From Pilatotrama ljubarskyi (taxonomy: Eukaryota > Basidiomycota > Agaricomycetes > Polyporales > Polyporaceae), in NCBI GenBank assembly GCA_022385805.1, contig MU277694.1:93694-157693 (forward strand): 64,000 nucleotides of DNA, in the 5' to 3' direction. Numbering within the stretch: position 1 is the stretch's first letter; every line of letters starts with the position of its first letter. This document shows positions 22,562-34,995 of the stretch, piece after piece. Below the pieces are notes generated by a model, which did not search any database, was not told where the DNA came from, and saw nothing but the letters and a program-made list of their open reading frames with translations. The translations under genes were made by a program, and so were the position numbers.

Positions 22562-25504
22562 ATGGCCCTCGCCGACCAGGACGAGTCGGTGCGCATCGCC
22601 GTCCGCGCACTCGGCGACATGCGTAACAGCGCCCACGCTTCCTCGCCGTCCACATGTACGTCCGGATTACGCTCCCCCACACTTTGCACGCATTCCCCTG
22701 ACCTGATCTCACTCTCATCCTTACGTCCGTTCTGACTGTTCGTCGGTGGCTTTGCGATGCAGCATTCCAGCCCACGCCCGCGCTATCAGTGACATCCGGC
22801 ACATCGTCGCCGTCTTTGCCCTCACCGTCGTTAATTGGAGAAGATCTACGCGAAGAGGGGTCGAGCACCGAGGAGGACAGCAGACGACGACGCGCATATG
22901 CAGATGGGCCAATTCCACCAGAGGGCAGCGAGGAGTGGAAGTCCCTCTCGCGCGTCCAGAACATCCCGCTCGTCAACACCGCTCTCCGAGCATACGAGCA
23001 GAGCAAGGCGAGCTCCCGCGTCGTGAAAGTACGTATGCCCCCTATTTCTCCCTACATCGCTGCAGGCGATCGCCAGGCAGCAGCGCTGATGGGTTGTGGG
23101 CCTCCCCTCGCAGTACGGCGCGGAGATGATGGAGTCCTCGGTCAAGTCCATCTCACGCCCCGTGATCGACCGCCTTCCCGTGGGGCAACTTGATGAGTTT
23201 GCGTGCAGGCAGCTGGACAGGGTGAGTCCTCCATCTTGCGTTACGGTTCCTTGGGGCAGCATACACACGCACGCACACGGGGTCATCTGGGCTGCTGCGA
23301 CCCTGCCTTGCGGTCCGCGCGAGGTCGTGTCTCTTCCCTGAGCTTGCGGTATGCGTGCCGTGCCGCGTTCGAAGGGGACGGCAACTTGGCTGCGCTTGCA
23401 GGCCAGGATGCCGGGGAATAGACTCTCGCAGCCAAACGTCAAATACGGTGCGCGATATCTGGGTAGCGCACGTTGGGGCCTGTCAAACCTCCCGCATGAC
23501 CTCTTCCAAGGGCCAATTATAGCGCTCGCATCGTTAATTATGACGAAGGACGGCGCGCATCTTGTAAACGAAGATGATGGGACCCGCCACGCATGAGGCC
23601 TTCTCGCTCCTATCTTCCTACGACCCCTGGAAAGCGTACTGACATGTCGACGTTGTGTAGTTGGGCAGCTATGCGCGCCGAGGGTCTAGCAGCAGTCGTT
23701 CCAGAAACGAATCACCAGATCCGCGGAGACCCTGGGAGACCAGGGATGTATCTATGACGCGCAGCGAGAGCGAGCGAAGTCCGCTTTCGCCGCGCGAAGA
23801 GGATGATCAGTCGGCCGCGCGAGCGCAATCAAGTCGCGAAAGGCTCAGTCCGAGTCGGACACCGACGCCACACTCGAGTGCCGGTGCGAGTGCAGGCGTG
23901 AGCTCGCCGCCGGAGAAGCCGACGCTCCCCCCGGCCTCGACGCTCACACAGCATGCGGACGCGCAGGAGAGCCAGCAGGTTGCGCAGCGGAGCAGGTGGC
24001 AGGCGATGATCCTCGAGGCGGGCGGCATCAGTGCCGCTATCAGCGAGGAGAGTATGCGGCGGCTCAAGTATTGTTTACAGTGGCTTCAGGTGCGTGGCTC
24101 CCACTCATCCGCATTGGTTTCAACGAAATGGTTACTGAACTGCCCCTTCAATGCAGTACGCCACGGCACAAATCGACGCCCAGATCCTCGTTCTGCGCAA
24201 CTTCATTGCATCGCTCCAGCCCGACGGCAACTCACCACATGGCCCCGTGTCCCCACAACATCTACGCACCTTGCAGACGGCCAAGCGCGACGTCGTAGAT
24301 ACGATCCGTCAGGTAGTGGAAGTCGTCAGCAGATACGCTGGTGGTGCTCTCCCCGAACCCGCGCGCACGCGTGTGCGTTCCTTCATTTTATGCCTACCAC
24401 GACGCTGGGCGGCCGCTTCTGGCGTTGGCGAGGGACCTACGTTGCAGGGAGCCGGTACGGGACACGACGTGCGGGGAGAGAGCACCGGGACCGCATCTGC
24501 AGCGGGACGGGGCCGACTCCGTGCGACAGCTCCATATAGCTACGGTCCTGGAGAACCTGGTCCGTCTCCACGCTCGCGCCCGGCATCGCGCGCGACGTCG
24601 CCCGTGCGCGGTCCGAACAGGGGCCACGGGAGGCAGACGAGCGGGAGTGCGGTTGGCGGCGCGGCAGCTGGCGGGGCGACGACGGCGGACTCGGCCACAC
24701 AGGCAGCGCAGAAGATCTTGACGCTGGCAACAGAGAGTCTGGATATGCTTCGTGGTGTGACGGGCGTGTTCAAGGATAGTTTGGAGCGCGCAGACATGTC
24801 AGTACTTCTTAGCTCTCTTGCTCACCTCTCACGGGGCAGTGTCACTGACAGTTTGCTTTCGCAGTTGGGTGGAACGTCTGAGGGTTGTTGGCCTGCAGCG
24901 CCAACAGAACCCGAACGCGGAGATAGACCCCGAGAACGACCCTATGCTCAACTTCCGCGACACCCACCTTCCCCCACTCCGCTCGCACACGCACTCACCT
25001 GCAACCCCGCTTTCGCCCTTCGCGCCCGTCACCCCTCTCACCCCAGGCACTGGCACCGGTACCGCGCCCAGCTCGGGATATGCAACGCCCTACTTCAACC
25101 TCCCGCGCACAGCGTCCACAGGTTCGGTCTCGAGCCTGAATCTGAGCGTGCCGGCATTCCCGGGGCCGCTGAACCTGAACCCGTACGACGCGCCGTCGCC
25201 GGCCGGGGCGGCCGCTGTGAACTTTGACAAGCTGTCGCTATCGTCGACACACTCCGCGGCGAGCTCGCGCTTCGCGACGCCAAAGAGCGTGCTGCTGGGC
25301 CTGCCGCCCGAGGGCGACTCTGGAGGCGGTGGTATCGCGGGAAGGGGAGAGAAGAGGCGGAACGAGGGAGACGAGAACGATCCTGCTGTTGTGGCTGCGA
25401 CCGCGCTGGCGGGTCTGGCTGGGTCAGGAGGAGGGAGCGCAGGCTTGCCGGCCAAGCGCGTGAAGCAGGAGGAGCGGGAGGTCGGGATGGACGTCGATGG
25501 ATGA
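22562..25504 (+). CDS. OPI1: Opi1-family transcriptional regulator of phospholipid genes
   Basis: In yeast Opi1 is held at the ER by phosphatidic acid and represses inositol/choline-responsive phospholipid genes when released to the nucleus. Seven exons join in frame to 700 aa: 22562-22655, 22763-23028, 23114-23221, 23661-24089, 24157-24372, 24448-24797 and 24865-25504. The core Opi1 signature is clear: LSRVQNIPLVNTALRAYEQS, KASSRVVKYGAEMMESSVKS, ISRPVIDRLPVGQLDEFACR. The second conserved block reads ILEAGGISAAISEESMRRLK, YCLQWLQYATAQIDAQILVL, RNFIASLQ, then LQTAKRDVVDTIRQVVEVVS. A third helical block (QKILTLATESLDMLRGVTGV) and WVERLRVVGLQRQQNPNAEI follow before a Ser/Pro/Thr-rich tail ending EEREVGMDVDG. 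The 439-nt intron 3 is long for this locus and could hide an extra exon. Intron 24373-24447 is a multiple of three and may be retained. Confidence 0.93.
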
Positions 25505-26075
25505 CGAGTGATGCGATACCACAGGCTCAGGGCAGGCTGACAGGAGAACACACACGCACACCGAGACGGAGATGAGGACGGCGCACGGGCGAGGGAGGAA
25601 GAGGGAGAAGGGGGGGGGCACGCGACGAGGTGCAAGCGCACGGTTCCGCGCGGGTCTTTGACACTCTCTGGACGGTCTGGGATACATACGGTGACGATAT
25701 TGGTGACGTGCGGGTGCACGGCCGCGGACTCTCGTCCTCGGTCTTTTCGCCCCCGACGGGCTACGCGTCCGCTTCCGAGCCTCGGGTCCTGTTCCGGGCT
25801 CGCGCTAGCTGCAGGCGCAGCGTGCTGTCCCAGGTCACGGCGGCGTACGAAATCTGGATGACGCTCCGCCCGCTCTTCCCTTACCTGGCACGCGTTCGGA
25901 CACGAATCGTTGATGGCGATCGCGCGGTCGTGGTGTCGCGTACTTCATCGCAAGAGCAGCGACCTCATCGAGTAATAGCCAACGTGCGGGCTGCTGACCA
26001 CCGGGGACGCGCAGATTTTACCCATCTATGGACGGATGTTGGGCTTCTTCAGCTTCTGGTTTATGCGGGTACTGC

Positions 26076-26106
<31 letters not shown>

Positions 26107-26720
26107 CTTCGTTTTCTGAATATGTCTACCCCATCTGAATCTCGATATACGCGCTCCACGGACTCTCTTTTATGGGTACTGTTCTGTGTCTTTGTACTGG
26201 TACTCTCGATGTTCGCAGTGCATGCATGTCTCGTGCTAATTACTGCTCCGCTATCTGGACATCTGAAAGCTGGGTCTATGTACGCGCACACGTCGCATGT
26301 ACAGCTTGTATAGTATAATCCACAAGCCTCGTTCTACTCTCGATTCGTCTCGGCTCGAGTTCGTGATATCTACGCACAGCTCGTGTCCTGGTCAAAGACG
26401 CTAGCTATTACTAGGCCACAATCGCACTTGGAGCGGGCGCGCGTACGCCCTGAGATTCAGGTGCAAGCAAGCTGGTCTCTATTCGTTCCACCCCGCCTCG
26501 AACGAAGATACACAATGACAATATGACGACAACTACAGGTATAACGTACTAGCCTACTCTACAATAGTACTTTGCACGCCGCCAACAAGCCAGCGTCCGT
26601 CCAAACAGAGAACAGAGCGCGTCGTTCTACCCGATCTTGTTCTACAGGCATCTAACCAAGCTCCCTCTTTGAATGCTTCATGGTGAGGTCGAGACTTGAA
26701 GCGACGTACCCACCCGTGTA
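25505..26720. other. Convergent intergenic region OPI1 / IBTK-like
   Basis: 1.2 kb between two stop codons. It holds a 13-unit TC repeat at 26081-26106. A 227-codon plus frame (25630-26313) crosses the repeat and has no domain content; I do not call it. Confidence 0.55.
26081..26106 (+). repeat. (TC)13 microsatellite
   Basis: Uninterrupted dinucleotide repeat in the OPI1/IBTK-like spacer. Confidence 0.9.
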
Positions 26721-29700
26721 TCATGATGACGACTGCTGTCCGTCCGGCTTGCGTCCCTCCTCTCGGCCGCCCCCCTGCGCAGGGCGCCGTCTACTACGGG
26801 GCTTCGCGCCTCGCCCCTGCTCCGTACCCTGTCCCTCCTGCACCGCCTGTCCGCGACCCTGTCCAGGCGGCTTGGCCCGCTGCTGCTTAGGCACATCCGC
26901 CGTCGCCTGAGCACCCTTCGTCTTCCCCGCGCCCTTCTGCGCGTCCCCTCCGCCCGGAACAGCCGCCCCAGAAGACCTGCTGCCCTTCGGCGCCCTCGTC
27001 TTCTTCGGCTTCTGCGGCTGCGGCTGCGGCTGGCCCGACAGGAGCGCGGCCATAGCGGCCTGCTCCTCCCGGACCCGCGCCTCTTCCTCCGCCCACCAGC
27101 GGAGGAAGTCTTGCTCGACCTGCCGCGCGCGCTCTTCCTCCTGGATCTCGACGAGCGAGCGCTTGTCCTTGGCGGGCGCGAGGTCCTGCTCGAGCTGGGA
27201 GAGCTGGATCGCCGCGAAGGACATGGCGGACCCGGACGAGGACGGCTGGACGACGGGCCGCACTGGAGGCGGCGTCCATACGCTTCCGCTCCTATTCGAG
27301 GGCCGTCAGTTACTGCTTATGCGTGAAGGATGGAGGGCAACTCACGATACGCGACGGATGGACGCAGCGCCAGAAGAGGTGGAAGCCTGCTTCGTAGGCG
27401 TGAAGACGGGACCCAAGCCAGGCGCAACAGGCTTGCGCGGCGTAGCGGGCTGTGAACGCGGAGGTCCCGATGGCCCTGCTTGAGCGACGACAGGCGCGGA
27501 AACCGTGGCGTTCGGTTGCGGCCGAGAATCCCTCGCAGTCGGTAGAGCGACTGAGGTCGTCGCAGGAGTGCCGCCGACGGGAGTCGTGCCCTGCGGTGGT
27601 GTCCTCCAGGACGGCCCGCCAGACACCGCGCGCGGCGCTGCAGCAGGCTTCGCCGTGCCATCTGCGGATGGTCGGGCGGGAGGCGGGCCTCGAGAGATAG
27701 CTTCGAGGGTGCTGTTGGCAGGAGGCCTAGCATCCGTAGGACGAGCTACACCAGCCTTGCTCGTGGACGCCTCGGCCATGATCGCTTTCATGTCCACCCT
27801 CGGTGCAGAGGTGATAGGTTTCCACCCGCTGGCAGGCTTCGAGGACGAGTCCGTGCTGGGCACACGCGGAGGAGTAGATGGAGCCTGGGGAGCACTCTCC
27901 GGCTCGTCCATGATGAACACCTCGTCGTCCGGTATACTAGACACCACCGGCCGCGCCGAGAACGTCGGGCGCAGCACCGGGCTGCTCGGCACCGACGCTT
28001 GCCTGTTCCCGCGCTTGCTCGGGCCAGGTGGCGACAGTCTCGGGGAGTCCCTGAACGCGCCCGGGCGGAACGTCGGCACGATCGGCTGCGGAAAGTCCTG
28101 TTGCGCGAGCCACGCGCCCCACGTCTCCATCGCCTTGTCGATGATCTGGCTCGAGCGCGAGACGGGGTACTTGCGCGCCTGTTCTTCGCGGACGAACGCG
28201 GAGAGCTGCTTGACATGCTCAGCGGCGAGGTCTTCGAGCATGCGGCTCTCGAGGAACACTTCCATGTTGATTGCGATGTACTCCTGCAGGAGCCGCACGA
28301 GGGGCTTCGCGTGGTAGTGCATCGCGTCTGTCAGGACGGAGCAGGCGTTGTTGATCCAGACGCGCTTCATGATGACCCAGGAACATATGAGCATGAGCCG
28401 GTCCAGGTGAAGCTCGTTCTGCGGATTAGGAAAGGGTCAGATTTCTGCTGAGATGGAGGAAGACACGAGAAGACCTACCGCAGCAGCCATCACCTGGAAC
28501 ATGAAGTCGATGAGCTCATCCACTGACCGGACATCCTCAACGACATCAAAGATCTCCTTGTCCCCGCCGCAGCACAGATACTTCAACACAGGCTCCATCG
28601 CACGCCACTTCAAATGCCTCAGGTCGACCACGACAGTGCCCTCCGCCGTCCACCGCTTCGCGGTCCAGTCCTTGTCATCGAAGAACGCAGCGAAGAACGG
28701 CGACCGCGCTCGCAGAATCACCGAATGACAGTACACGTCCCGCTCAGCAAGCTGGAGGACGACATCGCCAGCGAGGGGCCGTGGGGCACGCGGACCCTCA
28801 GCCTGGTTAACTGCGAAGAGACCCTGCAGATCATGAGCGAGTGTGGCCTTCGGTGCGCGCTTGACAGGTGCGTCGAGGACGACCGAAAACGCAGGTAGGT
28901 CCAGAAGGGATGCGAGAGCTTGTAGATCTGCTTTGATCTGGGCGGGCTTGGCCTTCACCTGTTCAAGCTGGTGCAGAACGGCATGCGCAATCCGATGGTC
29001 CCAGACCGCGAGAGGATCGTCGGAATAGAGGTACACAAACAGGATGAGGACAGAGAGAGGATGGCAGCCCGCAAACGTTACGCGGGAATGTCGTGAGGGG
29101 CCCTTGCTCGCATGTCCCTGCACAGTCAGGCTCGAGCGGGGATCACGTGCATTCCTGCCCTCAGCAAGGACCTGACACAACACGGCGGATCGTGCGGACA
29201 GGATGACGGCGTGGGCCGGGAGCTCGATACCTGTCGACTGGACGTGCACCAAGACGTCTGCACCAAAAGGCATGTCTCCCGGATCCAGGACGGATGCGCC
29301 TTCAGCGTTCTTCCGGGCTTCCTTGAGGCGAAGGATGATTTGACATAGTGCCTTGAGCTGTCTGATATCACTCTGTACAGCGGCATCCGCCTCTTCCTCA
29401 TCGGACTCCGAGTCAGGCATAGGTATCGTCTCGGGAGAAGTGCCCGGAGCAGGCGTTGATATAGCGGTACTAGTAGTCTCGGCTCCAGGCGCTCGGAGAT
29501 GGAGGTAAGGTTGGATAGTCGCCAGATCCTGCGGAAGACGGTGACCGACGACCTTCACCTCGTCCGAGACCCAATCCGATCGCAGAGCGGCAAAGGCACC
29601 GGTCGCGTTGGCACAGACCTGCGTGACGCGTTGGATGTACGGCACGCGCTGGAACCTAAACGTCTTCGCCGAGGGACCCTGGCCAGCCTTTAAGTTGCGC

Positions 29701-31545
29701 GAACGCACGAAAACGTGGCCAGACTCGGTGCAGATGATGATCGACCCGTCCACACCAATGGCGACATCCTACATGGACTGGTTAGGAGAGGGGCGCATGA
29801 AGGACTACGATGACTACGTACCCGCACTGCACTGAACTGCTTGCGTAGGGCCCATACTCGCTGCGGCTGCACGATGAAACGGGACTTGGTCGCGCTAGCT
29901 CCGACATCCGGTGGGGAGGGGAGGGTAAATGTGAAGACCTCCCCGCTGGAGGACAGCGCAGCAAAGGTATCCTCGCAGCTCGTGACCTTGGCAATGTTGG
30001 CGCTGTTCCTGTTCGCAGCCTGTGGAGGACGGTAGGCGACGAACTCAGAAGGGAACGAGTAGGCAGGGAAGCTGCAAGCCAACGATTAGCCGGAGATATG
30101 GGGCAGCAACAGCAAGGACTACTCACTTGACTTTGAAATGCCCGTCGTTCCATAGGCAGATCACCTCCTGAGTATCCAAAAGGCAGGCCAGAGCGGAATC
30201 CTACAAAATGTCAGATCCGCATGTAACTCAAGAGCAGGTGAGCGCACTGTTATGGAGACCGAGATTACAGGTTTGGTGACCTTGGTTACTACCCGAGGCT
30301 GCATCTGTACCGGATGAGCCGCCCTATCATAGCCTGGTAGCCCCGGTAAGTATGAAGCCGCATCTATGAGGCTTCCCGGACGTACCGAGTTGTCCATTAT
30401 TGGTGCCCCATGTGAACACCTCCTCGGCAGTCCAGCACACTGATGCAGTCTTGCAGGCAGCTACACCAACGACGGTCCTGTTCTTGATGCCACCTGCAAT
30501 CTTGCGCGGGGTTAACTGGATCGGTTCGTCGCTGCGGGTGCCAGCGACAGCCTCCACGATATAGCCGAGCTGCGAGAACCTATTCAGCCCCCAGCTGTAG
30601 ACTTCGCCGCTCTTCGTGAGGATGAGTGTATGATCTTGGCCGGCCGCGACAGAAGTGACGGTCTGGTTAAAGCCTGGTAGGGGGATCGGAGTGTACTGCG
30701 TGTGCTGACCCGGTCCTAGACTATGCCAGGACATCAGCATGGCACAACAGAGAACGTCACGACAACTTACCGTCCACCGCTACCAAAACCGCATACACGG
30801 AGGTTACCCCTTGCCTCGTCGGTTACAATGACTACATACAGGTCAAGTACAGGTAGCAGGAGGTCAAGGAGAATGACATACCAGTATGAAGCCTCGACAT
30901 GACGATCTGTCGGACACGTATGGGAGTGAACCGGTTGTCGATCGAGTCCGTCTCCGGCACTGGGGATACGCGCAAGGATATAGATTCTGGGAATGCCCTA
31001 TCGTCGCCGTCTCCGACACCGAGCGCAGCGTTGCGGTTCGAGCCCCAAGCGTATAATTCCTCACCGCGGTCGTTTGTGTACTTTATCGGCTTCGTCCCCT
31101 CGATAGTGGAGTTATACAGGTCGAAAGGGGTGTAGCCTTCGATGTCCCGGAGAGACGTGTCGATGTCTTGCCGTTGGAGAAGGAGCAAAGCCGTTGTCAG
31201 ATTCCCATTGTAGAGCGCACGGTGCAGCGGTGTCCAGTGACTCTCCGCGTCGGCAATGTTCACGTTGATAGTGGGATGCGAGAGCAGCATCCGAACGTAC
31301 TCCGTGGCGGCGGCATCCTGTGCGGACGCAGCAAGATGGAGGACGGTCCTACCCAGGTAATCCCTCGCGTTCACGTCGACCGACGGAGCTGCACTCAGCG
31401 GGCTGGGGCGCGACCAGGACTTGCCTCCGCTGGTGCTGGGGCCGGAGTGCTGACTCCGGCCGGGATCCAGCAGGCGCTGGAAGGCCTGCTGGTTGCGTTG
31501 GTGGAAGTAGGCATGGAGAGCGGTCATGCAGCGGGGGTTGGGCAC
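26721..31545 (-). CDS. Ankyrin-RCC1-BTB-BTB protein, IBTK-like (probable CUL3 adaptor)
   Basis: Homologue of human IBTK and fission yeast Btb3, thought to present substrates to cullin-3 ligases. Many exons on the minus strand share one frame chain. Order from the N-terminus: ankyrin repeats (VNARDYLGRTVLHLAASAQD; NIADAESHWTPLHRALYNGN; RDIEGYTPFDLY); RCC1 repeats (GEELYAWGSNRNAALGVGDG; LRVCGFGSGGRLGPGQHTQY; GEVYSWGLNRFSQLGY; EEVFTWGTNNGQLG); BTB1 at about 29.3-28.9 kb (GADVLVHVQSTGIELPAHAV); BTB2 at about 28.8-28.5 kb (GDVVLQLAERDVYCHSVILR); a BACK-like helical region (NELHLDRLMLICSWVIMKRV); a long Ser/Pro-rich linker; and a conserved C-terminal helix (SFAAIQLSQLEQDLAPAKDK, LVEIQEEERARQVEQDFLRW). 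The start is ATG 31545 (MPNPRCMTALHAYF). It matches IBTK domain by domain, so I see no reason to split it. Exact exon ends around 29.8-30.3 kb were not all checked. Confidence 0.9.
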
Positions 31546-32294
31546 GAACAGCGACCAAGAGTCCTAGCGACTCCCTTCGAGGTCGGGCTGTTCGTAGGGT
31601 GTTGCGCGGACGGCGAGAGCGCAACGATAAGACTAGAAGTACAGAAAGCGGAGCTCGCAGACGTCGAGAGTCGGAGCAGAAGGGCGCGCGGTCGAGTGTT
31701 GAGCAGATGGTGGTAGAAAAGCAAAAGGAATAAGTTAGGTCCGAAGGGGATGCAACGGCTGCGAGTGCGCTGAGGGTGATTCAGACTCGTCGTCTGCGCC
31801 GTCACCGGTTCCGTCCTCGATTCGTCGACACATCCAAATCGCCGACAGTAGCACGTGCGCCCTCTCCACTGTAGGCGCCCGTCCACCTTCGACGATAACG
31901 AACGTTCACACCGTCCACCCCATTCTCGTCGGCGAACGCACACGTTCAGAGCATTTCTCGTCCTTTCTTTGGCCCTCAGGCCATCTGCTTGCCGTGTCCC
32001 ACTCTGCGCATCTGGCGCACGTCGAGCTGTTCCAGGCCGGCGATAAGAGCGCGACCGTAACTGACCGCAAGGGTTCTCGCAGATCCCCCGCGCAGCGTAA
32101 CGTGATACGATATGAATATATCTACCAGCGCATATGATATAGGAGAAGTCTCGGACAATAGTCGCGCTCTACGAGAACTGGCAGAGAAGCTGTCAGATAT
32201 CCCCAGAACACCCAGCAGCTAGTGACGCACCTACGTAGAGAGGACGCGCCGAGTGACGGTCATAGGGGATATATCATCTATCCCATTCCCATAT
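31546..32294. other. Intergenic region IBTK-like / EngB-like
   Basis: About 750 bases holding the IBTK-like promoter and the 3' end of the EngB-like gene. No gene seen. Confidence 0.5.
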
Positions 32295-33303
32295 CTATGG
32301 TGGACGGAACACCTTCATCTCCGCCTTCCCAAGTCCGCAGGCCTCCACAATGCTCTGTCTGACCTGCTCGACGCCATAATGAGGCTGTTCCAGCGCAGAA
32401 GTGATGATCGGCGGCAAGCAGGTCGGCGCAGCCTCGAAAATGTCCTTCTGGATGCTCTTGATAGCTTTCGAGACTTCGTTATCGCGGAGGGTATCCACCT
32501 TGGTGATGATACCTTGCACGGTGAATTTGAGACCGCCCGACATTTGGCATTGGTGGTCCAGAGACCCGAGCATCATACGGTCAACCTCGTTAAGCCCGTG
32601 TTTTGCGTGGAACAAGATGTACACGCGTCGAAGTCTACAGATAATTTCAGTTATGAACGTCGCGGCAACAATTCACTCACTCAGCACGATTCTGAACGTA
32701 GTAATCGAACAGCTCGCCCCACTCGGGACGCCCACGCGAACCATATCCAGGTGCGTCCACCAAGACAAGGTGTCCGGGAGGCGGTCCGACTCTGTAGAAG
32801 TTTAGCGTCTGCGTCCTCCCCTGAAAGAGCTACATCAACCGAGATAGTCACCCGTTCGGGAAACGCGACCTACAGGTTTCTTACTCGTGTGCAGCAAGTT
32901 TCGCCTGCCAAGCACTGCGTTCAGCAGAGTGGATTTCCCTACGTTGGCACGTCCTGTCCACGATCTCTCGTTTAGCCATGGGCCACGGCGGCATACGTAG
33001 TGACGAACCAGTCACTATTACCTGTAACAGGTTGGAGGCCGCGTCAGCTGGAGGCAGGTCAGATGGAGTGATTGTGCATACCTCGGGCAGGCCATTCAAT
33101 CGTGGTATAGAGGTTGGTAAACCCGCTGCCGCGAGGAACTCGGCAGACTTTGGATCCGAAAATACTTTGGAGGTTGACGCCGACGACGACGCGTGTCTTC
33201 GCACTGCCTGCAGATTGCGAAGCGCGTTGGGCCAGCGACTCTCGATCACAGAACGCGGTATCATCCTAGAGGCGAGCTCAATGAATCTCTGCTGATGCCA
33301 CAT
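32295..33303 (-). CDS. EngB/YihA-type GTPase, probably mitochondrial (Mrx8-like)
   Basis: Small ribosome-assembly GTPase of the TRAFAC EngB family. Five exons join exactly: 33082-33303, 33009-33021 (13 nt), 32874-32953, 32681-32820 and 32295-32634, giving 264 aa. G1 is TGRANVGKSTLLNAVLGR, G2 lies in TSKKPGRTQTLNFYRVG, G3 is DAPGYG, G4 is TKVD and G5 is ITSALEQPHYGV. The N-terminus (MIPRSVIESRWPNALRNLQA, VRRHASSSAST) is basic, Ser/Ala-rich and lacks acids at first, as in mitochondrial presequences. Two in-frame ATGs are available; 33303 is the outer one, and the inner one (MIPRSV...) gives the more typical presequence. A short upstream frame (33329-33454) precedes it. Family certain; location inferred. 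Confidence 0.93.
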
Positions 33304-33328
33304 GGGAGTCTTTGACTTACAAGAAAAG

Positions 33329-33454
33329 TCAAATCCGTGACAGGTCCCGAGCGTCGAAGTTGGCAAACCGGCGGGTTACACAACCGTGACGGTACACGAG
33401 AACCTCGAGAGGAGCCTGGGCGCTCGAGCTTGTGGGTCCAGAAGAAGCGCTCAT
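33329..33454 (-). other. Possible upstream ORF of the EngB-like gene (41 codons)
   Basis: A closed frame starting ATG 33454 and ending TGA 33329 lies just 5' of the EngB-like start on the same strand. If transcription begins upstream of it, it would be a uORF. No homology recognised. The transcription start is unknown. Confidence 0.35.
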
Positions 33455-34086
33455 GCTGAACGGGAGCGCTCTGTGTTAGGCGCCCTTTGTTTCACTTCCG
33501 CCCACCACGATCCGAAATGTACCACCGTCCACATCGGCTCAACTGCCAGTCAAGTGTGCGGAATGATTCCCTCATCTTCCTAGGTTGTCTGTCGAAGAAC
33601 TTTCCGAGCCGGATGTGCCTCCTGCTTTCCTGCTTGGGCTGCATTGCGAGCGGGGAGAGGCTGGCTGCAAGGTGACGTTGCCCCGCACTCGATCACATCC
33701 GCCTACTTCCGCGCTGGCTGCCCACTCACGAGGCCCGCGCAGCGCAGCACATGCGCATCGTTGAGCGCATCGGCTGGGCGAGCAGCACCGCGCAAAGTGG
33801 TGCGCCGTCGCTCCAGAGAACCTTCTTGTTCGGACGGGCGGATGGGGGAGCGGTGTATAAGGCTCGCGCACCCTCGCGCGCATGTGGGGGCACTTTCACT
33901 CGTGAACTGCCGCATTTTCTGCCGATTCACAAGCCCACCTCGCTCTCTACACGTTTGTTGATTTGCCAGCCTCATTCTCTCGTTAACCCCTAAACCCACC
34001 TGACCCACCCGCCAAACTTTCCCTCTCAACACGAGATCGATTACACCTCCTCTAACATCGCCACCCTTCGCTTCATCATCACCGTC
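33455..34086. promoter_or_regulatory. Divergent promoter region EngB-like / SCLK protein
   Basis: A TATAA lies at 33856-33860 on the plus strand. A C/T-rich stretch at about 33990-34080, just before the SCLK start, is typical of a fungal transcription start. No gene seen. Confidence 0.5.
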
Positions 34087-34557
34087 ATGTCCTCACCTCC
34101 GCCCAAGAGCTGTCTCAAGCGCAGCTCGTTCCCGACCACCTCGCGCCCGCTCTTCCTCGAGCCTGAGTCCGCCTCCAGCTCTGCGGAGGGCTCCAGCGCC
34201 GTCTTCGAGTGCGACACGGACTCGACCAGCGACAGGGGCTCACAGGAGTCCTGGTGCACCCCGTCTTTCTCCTCGTCGGAGGACGCTCCCCGCGAACGGC
34301 GCAAGTCCGTCAGCTTCCGCGAGGACGACCAGGTCAGGGTGTTCTATCCCCCCAGGGATCCTCTTCGCAAGCAGGTCGCGCGCGTCATCAGTACGTACTC
34401 TGTGTCTTTTGGGTGGCTGCACAGCGGCTGACATGTATTCCGCTTTGCAGAGGCATGCGCAGAAGCCTTGAGAATCGAGTCGCCTTACTCTCCACCCGGC
34501 TCCCGCCGCGCCTCTGTCTCCTCAGTGGAGTCCGTCGAAGAGGAAGACGAGGTTTGA
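34087..34557 (+). CDS. Small SCLK/KSVSF protein, possible PP1-binding regulator
   Basis: Two exons (34087-34390 and 34451-34557) give 136 aa with no named domain. It begins MSSPPPKSCLKRSSFPTT, continues through a Ser/Glu-rich acidic stretch, then shows ERRKSVSFREDDQVRVFYPP, followed by RDPLRKQVARVIK and an acidic tail ending SSVESVEEEDEV. KSVSF fits the RVxF docking consensus for type-1 phosphatase, with phosphorylatable Ser inside. A second gene nearby (41829-44256) shares KSCLK near its start and RKTVSF later. The intron is ordinary GT-AG and in phase. Function is inferred from motifs only; it could equally be a kinase-regulated scaffold. Confidence 0.75.
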
Positions 34558-34995
34558 CTTCCGCATGGCCGCAGCGCAGTCCTGCCACATCTTTCATGTC
34601 GTTCACTGGAGCTCCACGGACATTGCCCCATCCCGCGTGTATCATACTTCACCTTCGTACTCGTACGTGTCTGTCGTTCGTTACTGTATGTCACTCGTTT
34701 GCGCCTCGCACATTGGTGAGACATAGCATCGTGAATCACAGTCAGAGCATCTAACAGAGTAATCATCAACACTCGTCAGGAACCACGGTCACAGTAAGAT
34801 TCGATAGAGACATCATCGACATCCGAAGGGCATGCATAGACGTGGAGAATAAATGACACCGAGAACGTAGCGATTCATCATAGGAGCATAGCCAGCAGCG
34901 CAATAGATACGGGCACCCGGGACACCTCTAGACGAAACAGGGCTGACGAACATTCGTAACCGGAGACATGCACCTCTAGAACTCAGAGGGAAGAC
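34558..34995. other. Convergent intergenic region SCLK protein / metal ATPase
   Basis: 438 bases between two stop codons; presumed 3' untranslated regions. No gene seen. Confidence 0.55.

Noticed and set aside
25630..26313. 227-codon plus frame
   Set aside because: Runs through a TC dinucleotide repeat, no domain, lies between two convergent stop codons.
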